Assembly: GCA_020627425.1 (NCBI GenBank)
Contig: JAHKXX010000302.1
Coordinates: 1 to 10,245 of the forward strand
DNA: 10,245 bases
Direction of reading: 5' to 3'
Source: a bacterium
GTDB lineage: Bacteria; Bacillota; Clostridia; Oscillospirales; Acutalibacteraceae
In this document: positions 1 through 5,819 of the stretch, in pieces
Position numbering within the stretch: the first letter of the stretch is position 1
How the letters are laid out: each line of letters starts with the position of its first letter
The notes under the pieces: model-generated
Told to the model about the DNA's origin: nothing
The model's database searches: none
Seen by the model: only the letters and a program-made list of their open reading frames with translations
Program-made: the position numbers and the translations under genes

Positions 1-102
1 ACTGACGTATTTCAAGGAGATTTTGGCGAAAATGACGGAAAATTTGCCGAAAGATGGCGTGCAAAGCCGACAGGCGGTCTTTGTGCGGTGTTGCCTTTAA
101 TA
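1..102. other. Left-edge segment, possible repeat or 3' end of a plus-strand reading frame
   Basis: This stretch lies downstream of the malic enzyme stop. On the plus strand two frames are open from the window edge. One of them, starting at base 2, ends with TAA at 98-100 and reads in part YFKEILAKMTENLPKDGVQS, which has a protein-like composition. That could be the end of a gene converging on the malic enzyme with only 2 bases between the stops. It could equally be part of a dispersed intergenic repeat, because nothing else supports coding here. No U-tract terminator for the nad operon is visible in these bases. The identity is unresolved. Confidence 0.25.
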
Positions 103-1260
103 TCAGTTCTTTTGTGCAGCCTTCATAACGGCAGCAGCTACTGTTTTGCCGACACGCTTGTCAAATGCGTGGGGGAGGATATATTCTTCAGTCAGTTCTT
201 CGTCCGACACCAGTGATGCTATTGCAAAGGCAGCGGCCTTTTTCATCTCGTCGTTTATCTCCTTTGCCCTGCAGTCAAGCGCTCCGCGGAATATTCCCGG
301 GAAGGCAAGAACATTGTTTATCTGATTCGGGAAGTCGGAACGACCCGTACCGATAACTCTTGCACCGGCTGCCTTTGCCTTGTCCGGCATAATTTCGGGG
401 GTGGGGTTAGACATCGGGAACACTATTGCGTCCGCATTCATACTGCGAACCATATCCTCGCTGACTATATTCGGAGCGGAAACACCTATAAACACATCAG
501 AGCCTATCATAGCATCCGCAAGACTGCCTGTTTTGTGCTCTCTGTTGGTAACAGCCGCGATAGCCTTTTTCGCGTCGTTAAGACCTTCTGCGCCCTCACA
601 GATAATGCCGCGGCTGTCGCACATGATAATATTCTGTGCGCCTATATCCAGCAGGAGTCTGGTTATTGCTATGCCTGCCGAGCCTGCGCCGTTCACAACT
701 ATTTTTACGTCCTTTATATCCTTTTTTACAAGTCTCAGTGCATTTATCATAGCAGCAGTAACTACTACCGCAGTGCCGTGCTGGTCGTCGTGGAATACGG
801 GAATATCGCATATTTCCTTCAGCCTGCGCTCTATCTCGAAGCAGCGCGGAGCAGCTATATCCTCAAGGTTTATACCGCCGAAGCTGCCGGAGATAAGGTA
901 TATTGTACGAACTATCTCATCAACGTCCTTTGACCTGATACACAGCGGAAAAGCGTCCACATCGGCAAACTCCTTGAACAGAGCGCACTTGCCCTCCATA
1001 ACCGGCATACCTGCCTCGGGACCTATGTCGCCGAGTCCAAGCACAGCCGTACCGTCGGTTATAACCGCAACAAGATTGTTTCTTCTTGTCAGCTCGAAGG
1101 ACTTGTCATAGTCCTTTTGTATCTCAAGACACGGCTCCGCTACACCGGGAGTATATGCCAGAGAAAGCTCCTTTGAGTTTGTTATCGGAGTTCTCGATAC
1201 GACCTCTATTTTTCCGTTCCATTCATAGTGCTTCTGAAGTGATTCCTCTCTTATATCCAT
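103..1260 (-). CDS. NAD-type malic enzyme (malate dehydrogenase, oxaloacetate-decarboxylating)
   Basis: A cytosolic enzyme that oxidatively decarboxylates L-malate to pyruvate and CO2, reducing NAD(P). At 385 aa it has the usual length of the short bacterial malic enzymes. Visible motifs are YTPGVAEP (36-43), TDGTAVLGLGDIGP (68-81) followed by the catalytic-type lysine at 91 (VMEGK), the metal ligands in NLEDI (131-135) and HDDQHGT (157-163), the Rossmann loop GAGSAGIA (191-198), SNPTPE (284-289) and NQINNVLAFPG (312-322). An aspartate at 215 after the second strand (MCDS) suggests NAD preference, which is an inference. ATG at 1260 is chosen over GTG at 1269 because AAGGTGAG (1272-1265) is well spaced for the ATG and overlaps the GTG. 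It lies 19 bases after nadC, so it is the last gene of a nadB-nadC-malic enzyme operon. Confidence 0.93.
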   Translation of the reverse strand: MDIREESLQKHYEWNGKIEVVSRTPITNSKELSLAYTPGVAEPCLEIQKDYDKSFELTRRNNLVAVITDGTAVLGLGDIGPEAGMPVMEGKCALFKEFADVDAFPLCIRSKDVDEIVRTIYLISGSFGGINLEDIAAPRCFEIERRLKEICDIPVFHDDQHGTAVVVTAAMINALRLVKKDIKDVKIVVNGAGSAGIAITRLLLDIGAQNIIMCDSRGIICEGAEGLNDAKKAIAAVTNREHKTGSLADAMIGSDVFIGVSAPNIVSEDMVRSMNADAIVFPMSNPTPEIMPDKAKAAGARVIGTGRSDFPNQINNVLAFPGIFRGALDCRAKEINDEMKKAAAFAIASLVSDEELTEEYILPHAFDKRVGKTVAAAVMKAAQKN

Positions 1261-1279
1261 TTTGCTCACCTTTCCTTTT

Positions 1280-2116
1280 TTATTTTATGTACATAGATAT
1301 ATCAAATGCCTTTACGGAATGAGTCAGTGCGCCGACAGAGATAATATCTACTCCTGTTTCGGCGACCTTTCTCAGAGTCTCGTCGGTTATGCCGCCCGAC
1401 GCCTCGAGCAGAGCCTTTCCGCCGTTTATTTTTACTGCCTCTCTCATGGTATCGGGAGACATATTGTCGAGCATTATAATATCCGCGCCGGCACTCAGTG
1501 CCTCGCGCAGCTCGTCAAGGTTTCTTGTTTCTACCTCTATTTTTGTCATATGTCCCAGTCTTGACCGAAGTATATTTATTGCCTTTGTTATACCGCCTGC
1601 CGCGTCTATATGGTTATCCTTCAGCATAGCCGCATCGGACAGGTTATATCTGTGGTTTTTTGCGCCGCCTGTCATAACCGCATATTTCTGCAGCGGTCTG
1701 AGTCCCGGCAGAGTCTTTCTTGTGTCGGCAATAGAAGCAGAAGTACCTTCTACTATTTTGCTGTATTTATTTGCAGCCGTCGAGATACCCGACATATGCT
1801 GTATAAGGTTCAGAGCTGTACGCTCGCCCTTCAGAAGAGATACGGTCCTGCCGGACATCCTCATTATCTCGTCGCCCGGTTTTACAGGGAAGCCGTCCTT
1901 TATAAGAATTTCGGTTTTTATATCGCTGTCTATAAGCTCGAACACTCTTGCGGCTATTTCGGTGCCGCAGACAACGCCCTCTGCCTTTGATACAAGTCTT
2001 GCGCTGCCCTGCTGATTTTCCGGTATCAGATAGTCGCTTGTCACGTCGCAGTAGTTTATATCCTCAAGTAGGGCTTTTTTTATCAGGTCGTCAACATAGA
2101 ATTTATTCAACACCAT
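1280..2116 (-). CDS. nadC: Nicotinate-nucleotide pyrophosphorylase (quinolinate phosphoribosyltransferase)
   Basis: Converts quinolinate and PRPP to nicotinate mononucleotide, CO2 and pyrophosphate, the entry to NAD from aspartate. At 278 aa it matches the usual family length. Recognisable type II phosphoribosyltransferase motifs are ERTALN (98-103), DTRKTLPGLR (131-140), a GG..NHR stretch (150-156), LKDNH (165-169), EVE (194-196), LDN (216-218), EASGGI (238-243) and VGALTHS (261-267). Together these provide the basic quinolinate pocket and the C-terminal phosphate-binding loops. The start ATG lies inside the end of nadB (14-base overlap), behind GAGGTGG. This arrangement implies translational coupling. 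A longer frame reaching 2155 was rejected because it has no such site and the added residues (MRLLRRSF...) do not resemble the family. Confidence 0.96.
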   Translation of the reverse strand: MVLNKFYVDDLIKKALLEDINYCDVTSDYLIPENQQGSARLVSKAEGVVCGTEIAARVFELIDSDIKTEILIKDGFPVKPGDEIMRMSGRTVSLLKGERTALNLIQHMSGISTAANKYSKIVEGTSASIADTRKTLPGLRPLQKYAVMTGGAKNHRYNLSDAAMLKDNHIDAAGGITKAINILRSRLGHMTKIEVETRNLDELREALSAGADIIMLDNMSPDTMREAVKINGGKALLEASGGITDETLRKVAETGVDIISVGALTHSVKAFDISMYIK

Positions 2117-3572
2117 TTTCCACCTCACTGAGAACGATCGCCGCAACAGTCGCAAGGCTTCTTGCTTCTACAAAGTCGCGGTTTATCTCATATCCGCCGT
2201 TTTCGATCTCATGCTGTATCTCTCTTATTCTTTTCAGTCCCCCGGGCACAGCCTCGGGCTTCGGGATAACAAAGTGGCAGTCCTGCATTATTTTTCTTAT
2301 CTCGGTACGGTAGCCCTTCGGCATTACGTTACCGGAAAGATCGTCCGAGCTTTCAAAACTCTCGAACGGAGCGTTGTTTTCTCTTTGCAGTCTGTCCATA
2401 ATATCATTTGCCGCTCTGCGCGAGAACACGAGAGCCTCCAGCAGAGAATTGCTTGCGAGTCTGTTTGCGCCGTGTACTCCCGTATGAGAGCATTCACCGG
2501 CTGCATATAGCCTGTCTATGCTTGTACGGGCAAACAGGTCTACGTTTATGCCGCCCATCAGATAGTGCTGGCACGGGAAAACGGGTATCCACTGCTTTGT
2601 GATGTCTATATTCTCTTCAAGGCATTTTTCATAGATCATCGGGAATCTGTTTTTTACAAATTCGGGATCCTTATGGGTTATATCCAGATAGAATTTTTCG
2701 TTGCCCTTTTCCTTTGACTCCAGCATAATTGCATTAGACACAACATCACGCGGAGCCAGCTCGCCGCGCTCGTCATACTTTGTCGCGAAGCGCTGACCGT
2801 CACAGTTCAGCAGTACAGCGCCCTCGCCGCGGACAGCCTCGCTGATGAGGAAGCGTTCTCTGTCGTTCTCCGCAGCAAACGCGGTGGGGTGGAACTGTAT
2901 ACGGCTGAGGTATTTTATTTCTGCTCCGAGCTTATAAGCAAGGGTTATGCCGTCGCCGGTCGCAATAGCCGAGTTTGTTGTATACTGGTATACTCTACCT
3001 ATACCGCCCGAGGCAAGTATACAGTAGTGTGCGCCGACTACGCGCGAGCTGCCGTCAGGCATAAGCAGACCGCAGAGGAAGCCTCTGCCGTTGTTTTCAA
3101 GTCTGTAGAGCATTGTATTGTCGCACAGCTCTACGTTACTGTGAGTTTTCACCTGTTCTATAAGAGTTTCCACTATGGCTTTGCCGGTAGAATCCTTATG
3201 GTGTACTATTCTGTGACGGGAATGTCCTGCCTCCAGAGTCATCTGAAGGTGTCCTTTCTCATCAAGGTCAAAGGCAACGCCCATTTTTTTCAGGTTAAGA
3301 ACGTCCTCGGGACCCTCCTCCACGAGCACCTTTATAGCGTCAAGGTTATTCTTATATTTTCCTGCGATCAGTGTATCTGCTATATGCAGCTTAAAATTAT
3401 CGTTATCCTTATCAAGAACGGCAGCAACGCCCCCCTGCGCAAGCGAACTGTTTGACAGTGTAAGCTCTCTTTTTGAGATCAGCAGCACCCGGACATCCTC
3501 AGAAAACTGCAAAGCCGCATAAAGCCCCGCAGCACCCGCACCGACTATCAGGACATCATAATCCCTTTCCAT
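2103..3572 (-). CDS. nadB: L-aspartate oxidase
   Basis: An FAD enzyme that oxidises L-aspartate to iminoaspartate, which NadA condenses with dihydroxyacetone phosphate to quinolinate. The N-terminus carries the dinucleotide fold GAGAAG (11-16) and the flavin motif NSSLAQGGVAAV (41-52). Active-site residues expected for the succinate dehydrogenase/aspartate oxidase family are present: His228 (QFHPT), Arg275 (APRD), His336 (CQHYLMGGI) and Arg371 (GANRLASNSLLEAL). The protein is 489 aa and stops about where family members with a full C-terminal domain carry an ESRG.H motif, so it is shorter than the roughly 530-540 aa forms. ATG at 3572 follows GAGG at 3584-3581. An ATG at 3614 would lie 3-4 bases from the predicted transcript start and is rejected. 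It is the first gene of the operon, driven by P1 of element copy A. nadA is not in the window. Confidence 0.95.
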   Translation of the reverse strand: MERDYDVLIVGAGAAGLYAALQFSEDVRVLLISKRELTLSNSSLAQGGVAAVLDKDNDNFKLHIADTLIAGKYKNNLDAIKVLVEEGPEDVLNLKKMGVAFDLDEKGHLQMTLEAGHSRHRIVHHKDSTGKAIVETLIEQVKTHSNVELCDNTMLYRLENNGRGFLCGLLMPDGSSRVVGAHYCILASGGIGRVYQYTTNSAIATGDGITLAYKLGAEIKYLSRIQFHPTAFAAENDRERFLISEAVRGEGAVLLNCDGQRFATKYDERGELAPRDVVSNAIMLESKEKGNEKFYLDITHKDPEFVKNRFPMIYEKCLEENIDITKQWIPVFPCQHYLMGGINVDLFARTSIDRLYAAGECSHTGVHGANRLASNSLLEALVFSRRAANDIMDRLQRENNAPFESFESSDDLSGNVMPKGYRTEIRKIMQDCHFVIPKPEAVPGGLKRIREIQHEIENGGYEINRDFVEARSLATVAAIVLSEVENGVE

Positions 3573-3623
3573 AAAACAAACCTCTTTTTTATAATCTATA
3601 TGCCAATTCCGCATACTATATAA

Positions 3624-3652
3624 ATTATACCCTCCCCCTCCCCCCCTGTCAA
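3624..3652 (-). promoter_or_regulatory. P1 promoter of element copy A, drives nadB operon
   Basis: On the minus strand, TTGACA at 3652-3647 and TATAAT at 3629-3624 are separated by exactly 17 bases, a perfect sigma-A consensus. The spacer is only G and A (GGGGGGGAGGGGGAGGG). The predicted transcript start is near 3617, giving a leader of about 45 bases before the nadB ATG. The -35 lies at the end of the repeat element, directed outward into nadB. Confidence 0.85.
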
Positions 3653-3668
3653 GGCGCGTGCTCGCGCC
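3653..3668. repeat. GC palindrome between facing -35 boxes, copy A
   Basis: A perfect 6-bp inverted repeat, GGCGCG and CGCGCC with a TGCT loop, touching the P1 -35 box. In copy C the equivalent is GCGCG-TGCT-CGCGC (10043-10056). In copy B it is CCCGG-CGGC-TC-GCCG-(3-base bulge)-CCGGG (4093-4115). The pairing is kept although the sequence changes. Neither predicted transcript includes it. Confidence 0.6.
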
Positions 3669-3710
3669 GGAGCAATTCGCGCACTGTAGTTTTTGTTACC
3701 GCCTACTTTC

Positions 3711-3739
3711 TCGGCACGCGGTCGAGTTGGGTTTATTGT
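3711..3739 (+). promoter_or_regulatory. P2 inner promoter of element copy A
   Basis: TCGGCA at 3711-3716 and TATTGT at 3734-3739 with a 17-base spacer, pointing away from nadB into the element body. It is weaker than the equivalents in copies B and C, but position and spacing are conserved. The predicted start is near 3746. The product would be a non-coding RNA running toward copy B. Confidence 0.45.
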
Positions 3740-3856
3740 CCCTCTTTGTCCGCGCCGTGCGCCCGAAGGAAGTGCCCTTGGGGTACCGCACAGGGCGGCA
3801 CTTGACGCTGCTTTGGATTGAAGGCAGGTATAATTGACTATTCTGTTTTGTGTACC

Positions 3857-3932
3857 AAATAGAATAAAATAATAAAGAAAAAAAGAATAATGAGTGTAAA
3901 AACTCCCGTCAAACTCGCTGCACTGTTTTTTC
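3857..3932. other. AT-rich spacer between inverted element copies
   Basis: A stretch of 76 bases between the distal ends of copies A and B, very A-rich at its left end. I see no gene, no convincing terminator and no promoter in it. Predicted P2 transcripts from A and B would run toward each other here. Confidence 0.5.
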
Positions 3933-4023
3933 GGAGACAATAAGCAGAGTAAAGAAATATACCAGTCTCCACAATAAAACAGCACGAGCGGCACCCTGAG
4001 TGCCGTGACGCGGACAAAGAGGT

Positions 4024-4052
4024 ATAATAAACCCAACTTGTACGCGTGTCAA
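4024..4052 (-). promoter_or_regulatory. P2 inner promoter of element copy B
   Basis: On the minus strand, TTGACA at 4052-4047 and TATTAT at 4029-4024 with exactly 17 bases between. It points away from arsR, into the element, and would produce a transcript from about 4017 starting upstream of the conserved hairpin. It is the strongest of the three P2 copies because its -35 is full consensus. Confidence 0.6.
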
Positions 4053-4115
4053 AAAAGTCGGCGGTAACACAAACTACAGTGCGCGAATTGCCCCCGGCGG
4101 CTCGCCGGCACCGGG

Positions 4116-4144
4116 TTGACAGGGGGGGAGGGGGGTGATATTAT
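4116..4144 (+). promoter_or_regulatory. P1 promoter of element copy B, drives arsR
   Basis: TTGACA at 4116-4121 and TATTAT at 4139-4144 with a 17-base spacer GGGGGGGAGGGGGGTGA. The TGA directly before the -10 makes it an extended -10 (TGn) promoter. The predicted start is near 4151, a leader of about 27 bases. No classical ArsR 12-2-12 operator is obvious. Confidence 0.8.
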
Positions 4145-4177
4145 GGAGATAGATGATGAGGGAGGAGAGAAGGATAA

Positions 4178-4528
4178 ATGGAGTTACCGCATAAGCATCA
4201 TGAAAATGAGGAGAAGCTTGTAGAGTGTCTGCCGACAAACGAAACAATACAGAGAGTTGCCGATGCTATGAAACAGCTCGGTGATCCAAGCAGACTCAGG
4301 ATATTCTGGCTGCTGTGTCACTGTGAAGAATGTGTGATAAATATTGCTGCGGCTACGGAAATGTCAAGCCCTGCCGTTTCACATCATCTGAAACTGCTTA
4401 AGGACGCGGAGCTTATAGAATCAAGACGTGAGGGTAAGGAAATGTATTATCGATCGACCGACTCGGATCTTGTACTGAAGCTGCACCATACAATAGAGGA
4501 TATCGCCCGGATATCCTGCCCCGATTAA
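4178..4528 (+). CDS. ArsR/SmtB-family metal-responsive repressor
   Basis: A 116-aa single-domain winged helix-turn-helix protein. The family motif LGDPSRLRIFWLL (35-47) starts the fold. The recognition helix is in SSPAVSHHLKLLKDAELI (63-80), and the wing follows at RREGKEMYYRSTD (83-95). Family members are dimeric repressors released by metals or other ligands. Potential ligands here are a His-rich N-terminus (HKHH, 5-8), Cys17, a Cys/His cluster CHCEEC (47-52) lying just before the position of the classical ArsR metal loop, D95/D97 and H103/H104 in the last helix, and Cys114. The exact CVCDL loop is not conserved (ECVINI). The ligand cannot be assigned. AAGG at 4170-4173 and GGAGG at 4161-4165 precede the ATG. 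No transporter or efflux gene accompanies it, so the target is unknown. Confidence 0.9.
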   Translation: MELPHKHHENEEKLVECLPTNETIQRVADAMKQLGDPSRLRIFWLLCHCEECVINIAAATEMSSPAVSHHLKLLKDAELIESRREGKEMYYRSTDSDLVLKLHHTIEDIARISCPD

Positions 4529-4547
4529 CAAGAATAACAAATAATAT

Positions 4548-4593
4548 CAGCCGCTGCCGTAAGGATAAAACCCACGACAGCGGCTGTTTTTTT
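4548..4593 (+). terminator. Intrinsic terminator of arsR
   Basis: CAGCCGCTG (4548-4556) pairs with CAGCGGCTG (4578-4586), a 9-bp perfect stem, followed by seven T (4587-4593). It lies 19 bases past the arsR stop. The amidase gene on the opposite strand stops at 4592, so the same hairpin may also end the phage block transcript, but its minus-strand U-tract is poor. Confidence 0.9.
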
Positions 4594-5275
4594 ACTTATC
4601 CGCCTTTACTATAAACGCGTCTTTAAAGCCTGCGCTCTGTAGCTTTTTAAGATAATTTTCGGCGTTCTTTTTGTCCGAGAACGCGCCTGCCTGTACTCTG
4701 TAGATCACCTTGCCGGTATTTGTACTCGCAGAGCTGCCCGCAGTATCCGGTGCCTTGTAGGTCACTCCGAATGCCTTGCACACGCCCTTTGCGAATGCTT
4801 CTCCTACTGTGGTTGGATTTTCTATCAGCCATTTTGCGATAGATTTGTTGTCGTGAAAGTCTACTTCGGTATAGACTGCAATTGCGTTTGTGCTGTTAAG
4901 CTCCGCCCACTGAGGCTGTACCTTAACGCCATAGTCAGTCTTTCCGGGCGTAACCGCCTGTACCGCCTCGTATATGGGCTTTGCGTACTTCATATTCTCT
5001 GTCGCGGAGCTATACACCATACACATTGTGCCGGCTCCGCCGCCTGCGTTTGTGTGTATGCACATATGCAGGTCAGGGCGCCAAGCGTTGGACTCGTTTA
5101 TAGTCGCTTTCATAGCCTGTCCCTTCGGAGCTTTTTTGACAGTAAAACCGCAGCGCTCAAGCGCCTTTTTGGTTGTGTCTGCTATTCGGTTACACTGCTC
5201 CATCTCGTTTGTGTTTCCGTATGCGTACATATTGCCGTCCTGATTTGACGGGCTGAGATATATTTTCTTTGACAT
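4592..5275 (-). CDS. N-acetylmuramoyl-L-alanine amidase-like endolysin with C-terminal SPOR domain
   Basis: A 227-aa predicted peptidoglycan hydrolase of a phage lysis cassette. Residues 4-170 resemble the Amidase_3 variant that opens with YLSPSNQ and GNTNE instead of the DPGHGG start of classical members. Candidate zinc ligands are Glu24, His74 (CIHTNAGGG) and Glu137 (TEVDFHDN). A linker rich in Ser/Thr follows (about 175-188). Residues 190-227 form a SPOR repeat (YRVQAGAFSDKKNAENYLKK), which binds glycan strands lacking stem peptides. There is no signal peptide, as expected for holin-dependent release. ATG at 5275 has GGAG nine bases upstream. A longer frame from GTG 5401 runs through repeated palindromic DNA and is rejected. 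It is the last gene of the block, 132 bases after the holin. Confidence 0.85.
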   Translation of the reverse strand: MSKKIYLSPSNQDGNMYAYGNTNEMEQCNRIADTTKKALERCGFTVKKAPKGQAMKATINESNAWRPDLHMCIHTNAGGGAGTMCMVYSSATENMKYAKPIYEAVQAVTPGKTDYGVKVQPQWAELNSTNAIAVYTEVDFHDNKSIAKWLIENPTTVGEAFAKGVCKAFGVTYKAPDTAGSSASTNTGKVIYRVQAGAFSDKKNAENYLKKLQSAGFKDAFIVKADK

Positions 5276-5309
5276 AATTAGTTTCTCCTTTTTAAAATGT
5301 TTTTCTCTC

Positions 5310-5405
5310 CTGATTTGGTCACAATTATATTCTCCCTCCTGATGGGGAAAATGGGGAGTTTCACCGCAAAAGTGGAGAATTTCAGATCCAAAACTCCCCA
5401 CTTTT
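5310..5405. repeat. Short repeats and alternative hairpin between holin and amidase
   Basis: Three related units occur: AAACTCCCCACTTTT (5391-5405), AAAAGTGGAGAATTT (5368-5382) and AAAATGGGGAGTTT (5348-5361). The first can pair with the second over 15 bp (two G-U pairs, 8-base loop), or with the third with one mismatch, so two exclusive structures are possible. Nearby, TCTCTCCTGAT and TCTCCCTCCTGAT (5305-5343) are direct repeats giving AGGAG-like sites on the minus strand. There is no U-tract, so this is not a standard terminator. Confidence 0.55.
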
Positions 5406-5407
5406 GT

Positions 5408-5806
5408 TTATTCCTTTTCGTTCAGCTGTTTTAAAATTTTTTTGATTTTTTTCGGTACCGGCAGCCCTAAATGTGCCGCATTTTCCAGCAGGCTTATGCC
5501 TTCGTTCGATAGATAAAAAAATATCGTTGCCGTTCTGAGCATTGATCCTGATTTTATTATATAAATATCAATAAGGTTTGCTACTCCGATAAGTACAAAA
5601 ATAAGTATTTTTTTACATATACCTTTAAATCCTGTCTCGCTTGATAAATGCCTGTCACTTATCGCGCACATAACGCCTGTCGCATAGTCAGCGATAACGA
5701 ACACGAGCATAGCGTATATAAGCCCGTCCATACCTCCTAAAAACCACCCGAGATATGCGCCGACAGCCGCAAGCACAAGCTGCAAGGTGTTCCATAGCTC
5801 TTTCAT
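5408..5806 (-). CDS. Phage holin (toxin secretion/phage lysis holin family)
   Basis: A small membrane protein of 132 aa that would permeabilise the cytoplasmic membrane to release the endolysin encoded downstream. Hydrophobic segments are visible at about 8-23, 28-48, 66-85 and a shorter one at 91-101. Family features are ADYATG at 39-44 in the second segment, the central loop with GFKGICKK (59-66), and FFYLSNEGISLLENAAHLG (96-114) followed by LPVPKK (115-120). The C-terminus is Lys-rich (KKIKKILKQLNEKE), typical of holins. A strong GGAGGTGA (5820-5813) lies six bases before the ATG and overlaps the stop of the upstream tail gene, indicating tight co-translation. Its length agrees with the family. 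Confidence 0.9.
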   Translation of the reverse strand: MKELWNTLQLVLAAVGAYLGWFLGGMDGLIYAMLVFVIADYATGVMCAISDRHLSSETGFKGICKKILIFVLIGVANLIDIYIIKSGSMLRTATIFFYLSNEGISLLENAAHLGLPVPKKIKKILKQLNEKE

Positions 5807-5819
5807 AGTCAGTCACCTC

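Larger units (their letters stand above)
3624..3856 (+). repeat. Dispersed bidirectional-promoter element, copy A
   Basis: This is one of three related copies in the window. Read on the plus strand it contains, in order: the reverse of the nadB promoter P1, a GC palindrome (3653-3668: GGCGCG, loop TGCT, CGCGCC), the shared block GCAATTCGCGCACT, the inner promoter P2 (TCGGCA, 17 bases, TATTGT), the shared string CTTTGTCCGCG, a GC-rich hairpin region longer than in the other copies, and a distal end ending TTCTGTTTTGTGTACC, identical in copy C. It has no credible coding capacity. It forms an inverted pair with copy B. The function is unknown; at least a promoter role is supported by the boxes. 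Confidence 0.8.
3933..4144 (-). repeat. Dispersed bidirectional-promoter element, copy B (inverted relative to A)
   Basis: Read on the minus strand it has the same order as copies A and C: outward promoter P1 facing arsR, a GC palindrome (4093-4115), the shared GCAATTCGCGCACT block, inner promoter P2, TTTGTCCGCG, a hairpin (GGCAC, 5 bases, GTGCC) flanked by CACG and CGTG, and a diverged distal end. The block with CACTGTAGTTT and GTTACCGCC is close to copy A, while GCGTCACGGC and CCGCTCGTGCTG match copy C. Copies A and B together form a large imperfect inverted repeat spanning the whole nadB-arsR intergenic region. No coding capacity is credible. Confidence 0.8.

Noticed and set aside
380..1111. 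A 243-codon plus-strand frame opposite the malic enzyme gene
   Set aside because: It is a shadow of the strongly recognised malic enzyme frame.
3573..3623. A riboswitch or NiaR-type operator in the nadB leader
   Set aside because: The predicted leader is only about 45 bases and shows no aptamer-like structure or clear palindrome.
3596..4036. A 146-codon open frame on the minus strand across element copies A and B
   Set aside because: It lies within the non-coding repeats, has an odd composition, contains the nadB promoter, and shares words with copy C only because the DNA is shared.
3640..4140. CRISPR array or insertion sequence in the nadB-arsR gap
   Set aside because: No regular short repeats with spacers, and no transposase frame; the arms are long, diverged and carry promoters.
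5276..5401. N-terminal extension of the amidase from GTG 5401
   Set aside because: It translates repeated palindromic DNA, and the internal ATG at 5275 has a good ribosome binding site and begins the conserved domain.
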